Shown here in pieces: positions 50,549-59,660 of a DNA stretch of 64,000 nucleotides (position 1 is the stretch's first letter; the number at the start of each line of letters is the position of its first letter). The stretch spans positions 3,844,001 through 3,908,000 of the forward strand of contig NZ_CP034363.1 of assembly GCF_007981265.1 (NCBI RefSeq), written 5' to 3'. The stretch comes from Pantoea sp. CCBC3-3-1. GTDB taxonomy: Bacteria; Pseudomonadota; Gammaproteobacteria; Enterobacterales; Enterobacteriaceae. The notes below the pieces were generated by a model. The model did no database searches. It worked only from the letters and a program-made list of their open reading frames with translations, and was not told where the DNA came from. The translations under genes and the position numbers were made by a program.

Positions 50549-51047
50549 ATTCCTGTACAGAGATAATCTGGCGCGACAGCGAGTTTTTCAGGGCTGCGAC
50601 AAGCGTACCTGCACCTGGGATGCCGGAAAGGATCAGCGGTTGGTAGCTGTAGCTCACCTGATAGACGGCCAGCTTTTTTAGATCAGAATCGGACGCGCTG
50701 CATTTATTCGCGGCGGCCTGCGCCACCGTGTCACAAAAAGTGACGCCAGTAGTCAGCAATGACGGGTCGATAAATCCGGCCCAAAAGCCGTTGTCGGTAG
50801 TGATCGTTTTTCTGAACAGCGCGTTGTAATCCGTCTGGCTTGCCGACCGGGAAGCGCTGGTGCGTGACGCCGATGAAAGCATAAAATCGATCGCGGAAGA
50901 GATAAACATATAGCGGCTTATCTCAAAAATAAAAAAAACCATAAACAGGAAAATAACAATCACGAAGGAGAATTCCACAGCGACGATACCTTTTTCTTCC
51001 TCCAGTATGTTAACCAGCGGCAAGCGCGTATATTTTCTGTTGTTCAT
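50517..51047 (-). CDS. tadE: Tad pseudopilin TadE
   Basis: A 176-residue pseudopilin. EEEKG is followed by IVAVEFSFVIVIFLFMVFFI, with cleavage expected after Gly20 and Glu25 at +5, matching the TadV substrate motif. The soluble part has a cysteine pair (TFCDTV and NKCSAS). It precedes tadF, as in other Tad loci. Confidence 0.86.
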   Translation of the reverse strand: MNNRKYTRLPLVNILEEEKGIVAVEFSFVIVIFLFMVFFIFEISRYMFISSAIDFMLSSASRTSASRSASQTDYNALFRKTITTDNGFWAGFIDPSLLTTGVTFCDTVAQAAANKCSASDSDLKKLAVYQVSYSYQPLILSGIPGAGTLVAALKNSLSRQIISVQEYETSAHFKDM

Positions 51048-51083
51048 AACAATCCCTGTGCTCTTTAAATAGCCTCTGCTGCG

Positions 51084-51845
51084 TTATAAAGTCGAAAGGT
51101 TACTTTCAATTTCAAATAATGAAGAAACCAGCGTATCCGGATATTTGGATAAATTCTCACGCTTAATGATTTCTCTTGCATAGCGAAGATCGCCCGCTTT
51201 CACCAGCGCAAAGACCAGATTGTGAGTTAAGTGATTATCCCGATAGCCACGTAAATAAACCGGCAGCAGCAGTTCTATTGCCTGCGAGTAACGCCTGTCG
51301 GCAATATGAATCAGCGCAATATTATTCACCACTTTCTCTTCAGAATAGAACGCGTTGCGGGCCTGTTCGAAAGCATGTAGGGCACCCGGCAGCTCGCCGC
51401 GCTGAGCCTGAATAATACCGCGCAAATTCAGTCCTTCGCCGTTGGCAGGTTCTTTCTGCAACAGCAGATTGACGAAATTCAGCGCATTATCATATTTCTG
51501 CTGAGCCACCAGGTTTTTGCTTTGCAGCAGATAGACCCGTGCCGACGGATTATTTTTCAGCGAGACCACCAGGTAATGCAGCGAAGCGTCGTAATTCCCT
51601 GCCAGATAAGCGTACTCCGCAAGCCTGAGCCGTACCTCCGGATTTTCCTTTTTCTGCAGCGACCGGCGATTCAGATCGATCAGGCTTTGGTAGTTTTTGG
51701 TTTTAAGCAGAATGCGTTCTTTATCGGCAAGCTGACGGTTGTCGACGCTGCTTTGCCCGTCATGGCGGTAATCTCCTGACGTGCAGCCTGACAAACAAAT
51801 CAGCAGCATCAGGTAACATGCCTGCGCCTTTCGTTGTTTACACAT
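51084..51845 (-). CDS. tadD: Tad pilus TPR lipoprotein TadD
   Basis: A 253-residue lipoprotein (lipobox CLSG-Cys21) consisting of tetratricopeptide-like repeats, for example YAYLAGNYDASLHYL and GIIQAQRGELPGALHAFEQA. TadD probably acts as pilotin or scaffold for the secretin at the outer membrane. It overlaps tadC by 8 bp. Confidence 0.88.
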   Translation of the reverse strand: MCKQRKAQACYLMLLICLSGCTSGDYRHDGQSSVDNRQLADKERILLKTKNYQSLIDLNRRSLQKKENPEVRLRLAEYAYLAGNYDASLHYLVVSLKNNPSARVYLLQSKNLVAQQKYDNALNFVNLLLQKEPANGEGLNLRGIIQAQRGELPGALHAFEQARNAFYSEEKVVNNIALIHIADRRYSQAIELLLPVYLRGYRDNHLTHNLVFALVKAGDLRYAREIIKRENLSKYPDTLVSSLFEIESNLSTL

Positions 51846-52695
51846 TGGCCATCATCCTCATTACGCCCGGTGCGCCAACCACCACAATCACCGGAAACAT
51901 AAAAAACAGGATCAGCGGCACGCTCATTTTTGCGCCCAGCTTGCCGATTTTTTCTTCCAGCGTGAGGAGCTGGATTTCACGAATTTCCCTTGAAAGAATA
52001 ATCAGTTGTTCGTAGAGCGAGGCGCCATACTGCAAGCTTTGCATCAGCATCGCACAGAGCATGCGGTTCTCCGGCGACGGAATTTCGATATAGAACTGAC
52101 GCAGGGCATCGCTCAGGCCGCTGACCTCGGTACGTTTTACCAGCCGGGCCAGAAACGGCGTAAAGTCAGGATTGATCCCGGCCATTTTTTGACTGAGAAA
52201 GGTAAAAGCTACTTCAAGGCTCATCCCACACTGAACGCACACGGCCAGCAAATCAACCATCCACGGGATCTCGCCGCTGAGCTTCTTAACGCGTTGATTA
52301 ACCATCAGGCTGCGCAACCTGCCGGGAAGAATAATCGCGATAATCAGCATGACCATCAGGGTGGCAATCAGGCCCGTTCGCCCTATTTCTATATTAAAAA
52401 TCGCGTTAATAATAAAAAATAGCGTTAACAGCACCAGCAACAAGCCCAGCTTATAAATAATATTACCGTCAAGAATGCGGAAATAGCTCAGCGTCCTGTT
52501 TTGCTTTTCCAGCACCATTTCTGCTTCATGATGCATTTTAAGCTGTTGAACATTTTTAACGGCCGACGCTTTGCTCATAATTTCCATCATCAGGGTTAAC
52601 CGCTTCATCCTTCGCTGGCGTAAAATAAAGTGAACCAGTATCGCCAGCGACAACACAATCAATACGCCCATCATGATTTGCATTTTATACTCCAC
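51838..52695 (-). CDS. tadC: Tad inner-membrane platform protein TadC
   Basis: A 285-residue GspF-type platform protein. Hydrophobic segments lie at the N-terminus, about residues 77-115, and at the C-terminus, with the cytoplasmic GSPII-F domain between (CVQCGMSLEVAFTFLS and LIILSREIREIQLLTLEEKIGKLGAKM, shown here as separate parts). It works with TadB above the ATPase. It overlaps tadB by 11 bp. Confidence 0.92.
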   Translation of the reverse strand: MEYKMQIMMGVLIVLSLAILVHFILRQRRMKRLTLMMEIMSKASAVKNVQQLKMHHEAEMVLEKQNRTLSYFRILDGNIIYKLGLLLVLLTLFFIINAIFNIEIGRTGLIATLMVMLIIAIILPGRLRSLMVNQRVKKLSGEIPWMVDLLAVCVQCGMSLEVAFTFLSQKMAGINPDFTPFLARLVKRTEVSGLSDALRQFYIEIPSPENRMLCAMLMQSLQYGASLYEQLIILSREIREIQLLTLEEKIGKLGAKMSVPLILFFMFPVIVVVGAPGVMRMMANV

Positions 52696-53614
52696 GCATT
52701 AAAAAACGGATAACGGCGATACCCAGAATCTCGCTGCCCAGCAGATAATAGAGAATATAATTCCCCTTCTGGTCGTACAGCACAAAGTCAAAATTTTCCG
52801 GGCTGATAAACTTAAGCAGAATAAGAAAGACAAAAGGGATCGCCCCGGTGATTTTGGCCGACATGCGCATTTCAGAGGTCATCGTCAGCATCTTTTTTTC
52901 CGTCGCCACGCTGGAAGCAATCGCCCGTTGCAGTTTGGCCAGCACCTCTTTCAGACGGCCGCCGCTGCTGATATTGAGTAACACAGCCACAATAAAAAAA
53001 TAATATTGTCGATAGGGATAGCGTTTCCAGGAGTCGTTAAACACCTGCTCGGGACTTTCACCTAAATTAAGACGCCGGCTAACCCTACCAAATTCTGCGC
53101 CCAGCGGTGTGCTGCTGGTAAAGGAGTAGTCCTGCATGGCCTGCGCAAAGGTTCGTCCCGCTGAAACAGCGCCGCCAATAGAGGTTAAAGCCTCCATAAA
53201 ATTCTCGTTAAACTGCTTTTGTTTCTTTTTTGCCAGCATCGCGTGCCAGACGGTAAAAACGATCGGAATTGTCGGCGTCAGCAACCATGACGCAGGCAGA
53301 TTAATGTAGAGCATATTCACCAGGCCTGTGGCCAGGCAGATCATCGTCGGTATTAACACGTTGCGCAGAAAGGCCGGTTTATTATGCGGTTCCAGTACGC
53401 TGCAATAGCGGGCGACTTTTTGCGTTATCAGCCGGCCTGCCTGCCGCCAAAATGCGTCACGACGCTGGGGGGATGACTGGCCCAGCAACAGCTGTAGTGA
53501 GCGCTTTCGTCGTCCACGAAACAGCATGGCATGGCGGGTAAGCTTTCTGCGCTGAACCAACAGCAGCAGGCATAGCAGACCAAAGACGATGACGACGATA
53601 AACAGAGTACGCAT
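52685..53614 (-). CDS. tadB: Tad inner-membrane platform protein TadB
   Basis: A 309-residue GspF-type membrane protein. I start it at the ATG at 53614, 4 bp after the tadA stop, giving an N-terminal helix MRTLFIVVIVFGLLCLLLL; the longer frame overlaps tadA by about 90 bp. The F-domain motif AVSAGRTFAQAMQDY is in the middle, and helices follow at the C-terminus. Confidence 0.9.
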   Translation of the reverse strand: MRTLFIVVIVFGLLCLLLLVQRRKLTRHAMLFRGRRKRSLQLLLGQSSPQRRDAFWRQAGRLITQKVARYCSVLEPHNKPAFLRNVLIPTMICLATGLVNMLYINLPASWLLTPTIPIVFTVWHAMLAKKKQKQFNENFMEALTSIGGAVSAGRTFAQAMQDYSFTSSTPLGAEFGRVSRRLNLGESPEQVFNDSWKRYPYRQYYFFIVAVLLNISSGGRLKEVLAKLQRAIASSVATEKKMLTMTSEMRMSAKITGAIPFVFLILLKFISPENFDFVLYDQKGNYILYYLLGSEILGIAVIRFLMRGV

Positions 53615-53618
53615 CGTT

Positions 53619-54893
53619 TCAGCTAAAAATGGTGTTGAGATAGCCTTCGCACGCGTGCTCCCGGGCTTTACGATAAACCACCGAGCGCGTTGATAATCCC
53701 GCGCTAACAAATGTGCCTTTCACCCGTGCTCCTTCTGCCGCCGGTTCGACTTCACAGGTAAAAATATCCTGCAAAACGATCGTTTCGCCCTCCATGCCCA
53801 TAATCTCGCTGATATGCGTGATTTTTCGCGAACCGTCATACAGGCGAGAGACCTGAACAATCAGATTCACCGCCGAACAGATATTGCGGCGGATCGATTC
53901 AATGGGCAGGCTGAGGTTAGCCATCATGACCATATTTTCCATACGTGCCAGCGCGTCTCGCGGGGAGTTAGCGTGCAGCGTGGTCATTGAGCCGTCGTGC
54001 CCGGTGTTCATCGCCTGCAGCATCTCAAAGGTTTCGCCGCCGCGACACTCGCCAACGATAATGCGGTCGGGACGCATACGCAGCGTGTTGATCATCAGAT
54101 CCCGCATGGTGACCTGGCCGCTGTTTTCCACGCCGGCCATCCGCGTTTCCAGGCGAACCACATGGGGCTGCTGCAATTTAAGCTCTGCCGCATCTTCCAG
54201 CGTGATGACACGTTCATCCTCATTGATGTAGAGGGAAAGCGCGTTCAGCAGCGTGGTTTTACCGGAGCCGGTCCCGCCAGAGATCACGATATTGACCTGA
54301 CATTTAGCGGCAATGGAGAGAAAGTTAGCCATGCGCTCGTCCATGGCACCCCAGGCGACCAAATCGGCAAAGGTACGCGACACCTTGCTAAATTTACGAA
54401 TGGAAATTGCGGTACCATCCAGCGCCACAGGATTGATCACCACATTAAGTCGACTGCCGTCGCTCATGCGGGCATCAACCAGCGGCTGCGAATCATCAAT
54501 GCGACGCCCTACCCGGCTAACCAGTCTTTTGGCGATTTCGGTAAGCTGCGCGTTATCGATAAAGCGCCTGGTGGTTTTAACCAGCTTGCCGCCCGTTTCG
54601 ATAAAAATATTGTCCGGCCCGTTAACCAGGATATCGCTGATGCTGTTGTCCTCCATCAGCTCACGCAGCGGCCCAACCCCGGTGATTTCATCTGCCATGG
54701 CGCCCGCCAGCGTCTGCATCACTTCAGAAGGCAGATAGCGGTTGGTTTCAATACTCACCTGCTGGATCATCTGTGCAATTTCATTTACCAGCGCCGGCCG
54801 GTCGTCCATCAGCCGCTCGACAGTGTCCAGGTCGAGAAGCGGCAATACGGTCGTACGCATTGTCCGCACTAATTCATCATACTGCGTATTCAT
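53619..54893 (-). CDS. tadA: Tad pilus assembly ATPase TadA (CpaF family)
   Basis: A 424-residue secretion ATPase that powers pilus extension and, in some species, retraction. The Walker A motif GGTGSGKTT is at residues 206-214, an aspartate/glutamate box with RIIVGECRGGE near 259-269, and the HANSPRDALARMENMV histidine box after it. It follows tadZ with a 3-bp gap. Confidence 0.96.
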   Translation of the reverse strand: MNTQYDELVRTMRTTVLPLLDLDTVERLMDDRPALVNEIAQMIQQVSIETNRYLPSEVMQTLAGAMADEITGVGPLRELMEDNSISDILVNGPDNIFIETGGKLVKTTRRFIDNAQLTEIAKRLVSRVGRRIDDSQPLVDARMSDGSRLNVVINPVALDGTAISIRKFSKVSRTFADLVAWGAMDERMANFLSIAAKCQVNIVISGGTGSGKTTLLNALSLYINEDERVITLEDAAELKLQQPHVVRLETRMAGVENSGQVTMRDLMINTLRMRPDRIIVGECRGGETFEMLQAMNTGHDGSMTTLHANSPRDALARMENMVMMANLSLPIESIRRNICSAVNLIVQVSRLYDGSRKITHISEIMGMEGETIVLQDIFTCEVEPAAEGARVKGTFVSAGLSTRSVVYRKAREHACEGYLNTIFS

Positions 54894-54896
54894 TCC

Positions 54897-56027
54897 TTAA
54901 CTCCTTTTGCCGGCGAGCTTGAGAAGCTGCTTTAGCGCCGAACTGGGCGGTAGCTTTTCCGTGCTGCCCAGCGTCAAATTGGTTAGCCGTTGCAGCAGTT
55001 TTTTATGTTTACCGTTGAAACTGAGCGCCATAGCGGGATCGCCCGCGTTTTTAATAAACGGGATTGCCACATCCACTGACTGACCAATAAGATTTCCCGC
55101 CTCCGGCGGATTAATCATGCCGTTTTGTGTGGGCTGGCTCTGATTAAAACAGAGGATAATTCTTTTCGTGCGATTGCCGCTTTTTTTCAGGTGTTGGTTA
55201 TATTCGATCACTTTTTTGGCAGTGCGTATCGATGCCAGATCAAAATGAAAAACCAGTATAATGCTGTGGCAGTTGTGCAAGGCGCGTTCAATTTCACTGT
55301 TGTCTGCGTTATAAATCGTATGATCGAACACCACGAAATCGTAAGCGTCGTATAAAGGCTGATTAAAATTCCAGGCATGTTCGCTTTGCTCCGCCAGGGC
55401 AAAAAGATTTTCCTGAATTTTAATGACGTCGCTGGCGATCTCTTTCCTGGCGATCAGATCCAGATTTCGGGTGCCGCCCTGTCCCTGAACTAAAAGCAAA
55501 GAGACGTTACGCTGTTGAACCAGATTTTGTGCAAGCTGGAAACTCAACGACGTGTTTCCTACACCGCCTTTACAGCTGAGCAAGGCGATTTTTAATGACG
55601 ATTTGCTCCTGCTCACCTGCTCGCCGGGGTTATCCAGGATCTTACCCAACGACTTTATTTCGTCAGGATGGAAATAAATATAATGAATCCCCTGTGACTG
55701 ATATTTTCCGGCCAGCAACAATGAATCGCTGTTGCCGATGGCAATGCAGAGCGTCTCTTTAGAAAGGAACAGGCTGATTTTTTCAACGAAGCTGTCGCCT
55801 TGATCGGAAGAACCGATATCAAAGATAAAATGGCTGATGCTTCCGGCTAAATTTTGCGGGTCAAACTGCTCCAGGGTAACCTGATGGACGCTAAGCTCCC
55901 CCAGATTACGCACGTTCAGCTGGTCGCAGACGCTGCTGATGACTTCCTGTCGGGGAGAAATCACCACGACCAGCGAGAACAGATCCCGTTTTTTTTCCCT
56001 GGTACCCGGAAAGAGCAACATAGCCAC
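54897..56027 (-). CDS. tadZ: Tad pilus polar localisation protein TadZ (CpaE family)
   Basis: A 376-residue protein with an N-terminal receiver-like domain (residues ~17-135) and a C-terminal MinD/ParA-like ATPase domain. The Walker A segment is KGGVGNTS at 153-160: the second lysine (normally KGGVGKT) is asparagine, Asn158. Atypical Walker A sequences occur among TadZ proteins, so it may bind but hydrolyse ATP poorly. TadZ places the Tad machine, often at a pole. Confidence 0.87.
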   Translation of the reverse strand: MAMLLFPGTREKKRDLFSLVVVISPRQEVISSVCDQLNVRNLGELSVHQVTLEQFDPQNLAGSISHFIFDIGSSDQGDSFVEKISLFLSKETLCIAIGNSDSLLLAGKYQSQGIHYIYFHPDEIKSLGKILDNPGEQVSRSKSSLKIALLSCKGGVGNTSLSFQLAQNLVQQRNVSLLLVQGQGGTRNLDLIARKEIASDVIKIQENLFALAEQSEHAWNFNQPLYDAYDFVVFDHTIYNADNSEIERALHNCHSIILVFHFDLASIRTAKKVIEYNQHLKKSGNRTKRIILCFNQSQPTQNGMINPPEAGNLIGQSVDVAIPFIKNAGDPAMALSFNGKHKKLLQRLTNLTLGSTEKLPPSSALKQLLKLAGKRS

Positions 56028-56042
56028 CTGCCTTTTTATGGA

Positions 56043-56489
56043 TTAAAAAACCACTTTGTTGTTATCAATTAAGGAAGCGTGCAAATTATTTTCTAAAGCA
56101 CAGCCGAACTTATCCGTGTCTCGGTAACTGTAAAACTGATATTGATAATCACAGCTGTAGGGCTGTCGGGCGAAAACAATATTCACGCCGATTAATGTTG
56201 CTGAAGATTTGTCGCTGTATTTACTCTCTTTTTGCAGGCGAACGTCGCCAGGCACTACGCCGGCGCGGACCAGATTCTCTTTTAACGCTTTTGCCAGGTC
56301 GTCCATATCATTACGCTGCCAGCTAATCAGGATCTGGCCGCTGATGTATTGATAACTCTCCAGTATTTGCGCGACTACTATTTCCCGATCGATCGGATTG
56401 CGGCTATTAAGCTTAAACTGATAATACTCACTGGCAGCAGTAGGTAATGAAAAAAGAGCCGCGACGAAAAAGAGTGCTATCCTCAACAT
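56043..56489 (-). CDS. Secreted protein in the rcpB position of the Tad operon
   Basis: A 148-residue protein with a signal peptide ending TAAS (near residue 19). The mature protein has two cysteines (PYSCDYQY and KFGCALENN) and no known motif that I recognise. It lies between the secretin rcpA and tadZ, exactly where rcpB lies in the flp-tadV-rcpCAB-tadZ order, so it is a positional candidate for RcpB. Sequence support is weak. Confidence 0.65.
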   Translation of the reverse strand: MLRIALFFVAALFSLPTAASEYYQFKLNSRNPIDREIVVAQILESYQYISGQILISWQRNDMDDLAKALKENLVRAGVVPGDVRLQKESKYSDKSSATLIGVNIVFARQPYSCDYQYQFYSYRDTDKFGCALENNLHASLIDNNKVVF

Positions 56490-56501
56490 AGATAATCCTT
56501 T

Positions 56502-57824
56502 CTATTGAATAAAACCGCTTTGTTCCATAAACATTCGAACTTCGCGTCGCGATCTTTCCTTTTGTAATACATTCACGTTAAAAAAACGCTCCAGCAGGCT
56601 GCTGCGATTTACCGACGGATAGAGCACGTTGCGGGGAGATATTGGCCTGACCAGATTCACGGTGGCCACCATAATTAATTCTGTCCGTTCCTTCGTTGAC
56701 GAGGTATTGCGAAACAGTGCTCCAAGAATGGGGACATCACCAATAAACGGCACTTTTGATAACGATTCTCTTTCTGTTTCACTCAATAAACCGCCCAACA
56801 CGAAACTTTCACCATCGGCAAGTTCAATGGTCGTTCTGGCTTTTCGCGATTTCAGTATGGGGATTGAAAGAATCTCACCATTAACCAGGCTCACCTCTTG
56901 TCCCAGCGTTAACCTGACCTTCTGGCTGCTTTCAACCTTTGCAGCAACAAACATTTTAATGCCGAACTCTTTATAGGTGACTTCGGTACCGTTTTGAGAA
57001 CGGGTAATAACAGGTACTTCCCCGCCAACCAAAAAATCCGCCGTCTCGCCAGACAGCACCGAAAGATTCGGCTCGGCAAGTACCCGCGCCAGGGCTTCAT
57101 TTCCCACCGCATGGATGGCCGTTACCAGGCTACTGGCATCAAACTTAAACTGGTTCAGCACGAAATCGCCAATTTGCGTGGCAGCGCTCCAGTCAATACC
57201 CAGACTGTCGGAATAGGTTTTATTGATCTCCACCAGGGTGATTTTTACATTGACCTGGTTCGCCAGCGGCAGCGTAAGATGGTTTTGTAATTTTCTGAAG
57301 CTGACATAATCCATGTGCTTTAAATCGGCGACCGTTTTATCGTTGATCTCCAGCTGGGTTTTGGTCACTTCTCGCTCCAGCCCGAGCGATTCCCCGACCA
57401 GCTGATGGATTGCATCCCGACTTTCTTCGTCCGTCACGGTGCCGGAAAGAATATAGCCATCGCCCACTTTTCGTAGCTCAATGTTGCTGCCGGGAAAATG
57501 CTCCCGTACCGTCTGATTTAGCTGACCAATGAGCGGATCGACCATCACGCTGATGCTGCGGGTATGCCCGCCCTGTACCAGCAAAATCTCGCCGCGCCCG
57601 TTGCCCAAAGCGTATACCACCACTTCGCGATCGCTGATTACCTGATAATCCACGACCTCAGGACTTGAGGTGAAAACCGTATCAACGACGTCGTTCAGCT
57701 TGAGGGTTCTCGCCGCCCCCTTTTGCAGATAAATCGTTTCTGCATGGGCTTTACCGTCATACAATACGAATAGCAGCAGCAGAATAAACAGCCCCATGCC
57801 AGACGTTAATTTAGGTTTTTCCAT
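56502..57824 (-). CDS. rcpA: Tad outer-membrane secretin RcpA (CpaC family)
   Basis: A 440-residue secretin. The signal peptide ends KAHA. A BON/N0-like domain follows (ARTLKLNDVVDTVF), then the N1-like segment. The C-terminal secretin core has VLAEPNLSVLSGETADFLVGGEVPV (split: LAEPNLSVLSGE and FLVGGEVPV) and the RTTIELADGESFVLGGLL signature. It forms the outer-membrane channel for the pilus. It shares one base with rcpC. Confidence 0.95.
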   Translation of the reverse strand: MEKPKLTSGMGLFILLLLFVLYDGKAHAETIYLQKGAARTLKLNDVVDTVFTSSPEVVDYQVISDREVVVYALGNGRGEILLVQGGHTRSISVMVDPLIGQLNQTVREHFPGSNIELRKVGDGYILSGTVTDEESRDAIHQLVGESLGLEREVTKTQLEINDKTVADLKHMDYVSFRKLQNHLTLPLANQVNVKITLVEINKTYSDSLGIDWSAATQIGDFVLNQFKFDASSLVTAIHAVGNEALARVLAEPNLSVLSGETADFLVGGEVPVITRSQNGTEVTYKEFGIKMFVAAKVESSQKVRLTLGQEVSLVNGEILSIPILKSRKARTTIELADGESFVLGGLLSETERESLSKVPFIGDVPILGALFRNTSSTKERTELIMVATVNLVRPISPRNVLYPSVNRSSLLERFFNVNVLQKERSRREVRMFMEQSGFIQ

Positions 57825-58576
57825 TACCTCTGCCTGCCTCGTAGTTGAGTAACCAGCTCGGGGATTGCGCCCTGTTTATTCCCTGGTGAGGCGCTGGCGG
57901 GAAATAAAACGGTATCGCCCAGATGCCTGACCGCGTAAATTCGCGTCAGGTCGTCGCTACTAAGCTCAACATAGACCACAGTGCTGCTGCCGGTTTTTGC
58001 GGCTTCGCCTTCATTGCCGGCCATTTTTTCTGCCGAGAAAAATCGCTTCGGGCCTAACAACCAAACCATCTTGCTGGTTTTATTTATGATGCTTTTTCCC
58101 TTACCATCAATAAACTCAACACGCTTCGTTTCATCTTCTTGCTGGCGAATGAAATAGCGCAGGTAGACGTTTACCTCATCGCCTTTTTTTAATCGCGTCA
58201 GCAAAAAAAGATCGGCATTACGCACGGGCACAGGATAAATGTAGTGATCGCTTTTCAGCGACACCGTTTCTCTGGGAACATATTCAATATCTTTTCGCGT
58301 CAGCGCCTCGCCAGCCGCGATGTTATTAACGACCTGATAGCCTTCAAGGCTTTCCGGTAGCCCTGGCTCCGTGGGAGCCTCTTTTACCGGCAATCGAACC
58401 ACCTGTTTGCTGTAGCTTTCCTTCGTCAGTGGCTCGCCTTTTATTAACGCCTTAGTGGCGGTGAAGGTCGTGACATCCGTCATCGCCTCAACCCGCTCTT
58501 CACCGGAAAATTTTAGGCCCACAATACCGACAACCAGCAGCAGCAGCGCCAAAATCACCAACAGCCGCTGATTCAT
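57824..58576 (-). CDS. rcpC: Tad pilus assembly protein RcpC (CpaB family)
   Basis: A 250-residue periplasmic protein with an N-terminal helix (LLVILALLLLVVGIVGL) and an SAF/CpaB domain (TATKALIKGEPLTKESY). RcpC/CpaB proteins stabilise the secretin and are required for mature pilus assembly. It overlaps tadV by 4 bp and rcpA by 1 bp. Confidence 0.93.
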   Translation of the reverse strand: MNQRLLVILALLLLVVGIVGLKFSGEERVEAMTDVTTFTATKALIKGEPLTKESYSKQVVRLPVKEAPTEPGLPESLEGYQVVNNIAAGEALTRKDIEYVPRETVSLKSDHYIYPVPVRNADLFLLTRLKKGDEVNVYLRYFIRQQEDETKRVEFIDGKGKSIINKTSKMVWLLGPKRFFSAEKMAGNEGEAAKTGSSTVVYVELSSDDLTRIYAVRHLGDTVLFPASASPGNKQGAIPELVTQLRGRQR

Positions 58577-59004
58577 AATGCTGACCTCGTCAAGACAACC
58601 GTTGCCGTATAGCCGCTAACAATGGCCACGCCGTATGGGACGCCACGTTGACCAGATGATTTAACATAGCGACCGATCACCGTGGCGAGCGCAACGGGTA
58701 AACCTGCCAGCGCCGTTAATAACAGCAGCAATATGACATCATCACTCCCCAGTGAAAGGGACAGGCCGGCCAGGAGTTTTACGTCTCCGGCACCGAGTAC
58801 GCCGATAACGCTTAATAAGAAACCCGCCGTAAAAACCAGTAGCGCAGGAATAATAAAAATCCCGCCTGGCGTAAGGCAGCCAATCGCCAGCGATAAACAA
58901 CTGATAAGTAGCGTGGTGGTATTTCTTATCTTCCGATAGCGGATATCACTGTAGCAAACATGGAAAAACAGAATTAAAAGGAGTAAATAAAGGCCGCACA
59001 TCAT
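58573..59004 (-). CDS. tadV: Tad prepilin peptidase TadV
   Basis: A 143-residue A24-family aspartic peptidase with several membrane helices. The catalytic aspartates are Asp20 in CYSDIRYRKI and Asp74 in the GAGDVKLL motif. It cleaves Flp and the TadE/TadF pseudopilins. It follows flp by 45 bp. The short form without a methyltransferase domain is normal for Tad systems. Confidence 0.93.
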   Translation of the reverse strand: MMCGLYLLLLILFFHVCYSDIRYRKIRNTTTLLISCLSLAIGCLTPGGIFIIPALLVFTAGFLLSVIGVLGAGDVKLLAGLSLSLGSDDVILLLLLTALAGLPVALATVIGRYVKSSGQRGVPYGVAIVSGYTATVVLTRSAL

Positions 59005-59049
59005 TGCTGTTCCACCACGCCACGTTAGAAAATTACTAAGTATTTACTG

Positions 59050-59292
59050 TTAGTTAACCGTGCCTTTAACGTTATCACTAATAAGGTTGAATTTTGCTTT
59101 AAGCACGCCGATAAAAGAACTGTTATCATCCTTAAAAATCGCCATCAATAATCCGCTGATAGCGACAGCTATAACGGCATATTCAATGGCGGTAACGCCA
59201 TCCTGTTTGCGTATGAAATCGTGCAGTTTATTACCTATAGTCTGCAATCCGTTGTAAATCATTACCGAACTGCTCAGTACGATACCGTTCAT
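59050..59292 (-). CDS. flp: Flp major pilin
   Basis: An 80-residue type IVb prepilin. Start at 59292 is supported by AAGGAG 7 bp upstream; longer frames to 59427 lack this. The cleavage site is Gly32 followed by VTAIEYAV, with the Glu37-Tyr38 pair of Flp pilins, and a hydrophobic helix follows. The leader of 32 residues is long; an internal ATG at residue 11 could shorten it. First gene of the Tad operon. Confidence 0.9.
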   Translation of the reverse strand: MNGIVLSSSVMIYNGLQTIGNKLHDFIRKQDGVTAIEYAVIAVAISGLLMAIFKDDNSSFIGVLKAKFNLISDNVKGTVN

Positions 59293-59660
59293 TTTACTGC
59301 TCCTTAGTGACCTGACCCGAAACCAATAGCGTCGATTAAACTGCACGCCACCGACAATGCTCATACTGCTTCTTTGAAACATGCAGCAATATGAACCAAC
59401 CCGGCCAAAAATGTAAGTGACAGTCACTAACTATTTTTCTGACAGAATAAAGTAAATTACAGACAGCGTTGCCTGCACGGCGAGAATGTTCTTTCTGCTC
59501 TGGCACCGATAGATATCTGAAAAGAAAATGCCTATAGTATTTATTTACCCGCGGGTAAGACGCTTGCTGACTCATTTATCAGCCGTAGCAGGGCTGCGCG
59601 GCATTCATCTGTGGCCAATATCTTATACCGTAATACGCTAATCACTAACAGGGAGCTTTT
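59293..59660. promoter_or_regulatory. Divergent control region of flp and the MocR-like gene
   Basis: A 368-bp AT-rich intergenic region. It holds a 14-bp perfect palindrome TTACCCGCGGGTAA at 59545-59558 and a 13-bp palindrome AGTGAC-A-GTCACT at 59416-59428. Both are candidate operators for the divergent regulator. I could not place -10 or -35 elements with confidence. Confidence 0.55.
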
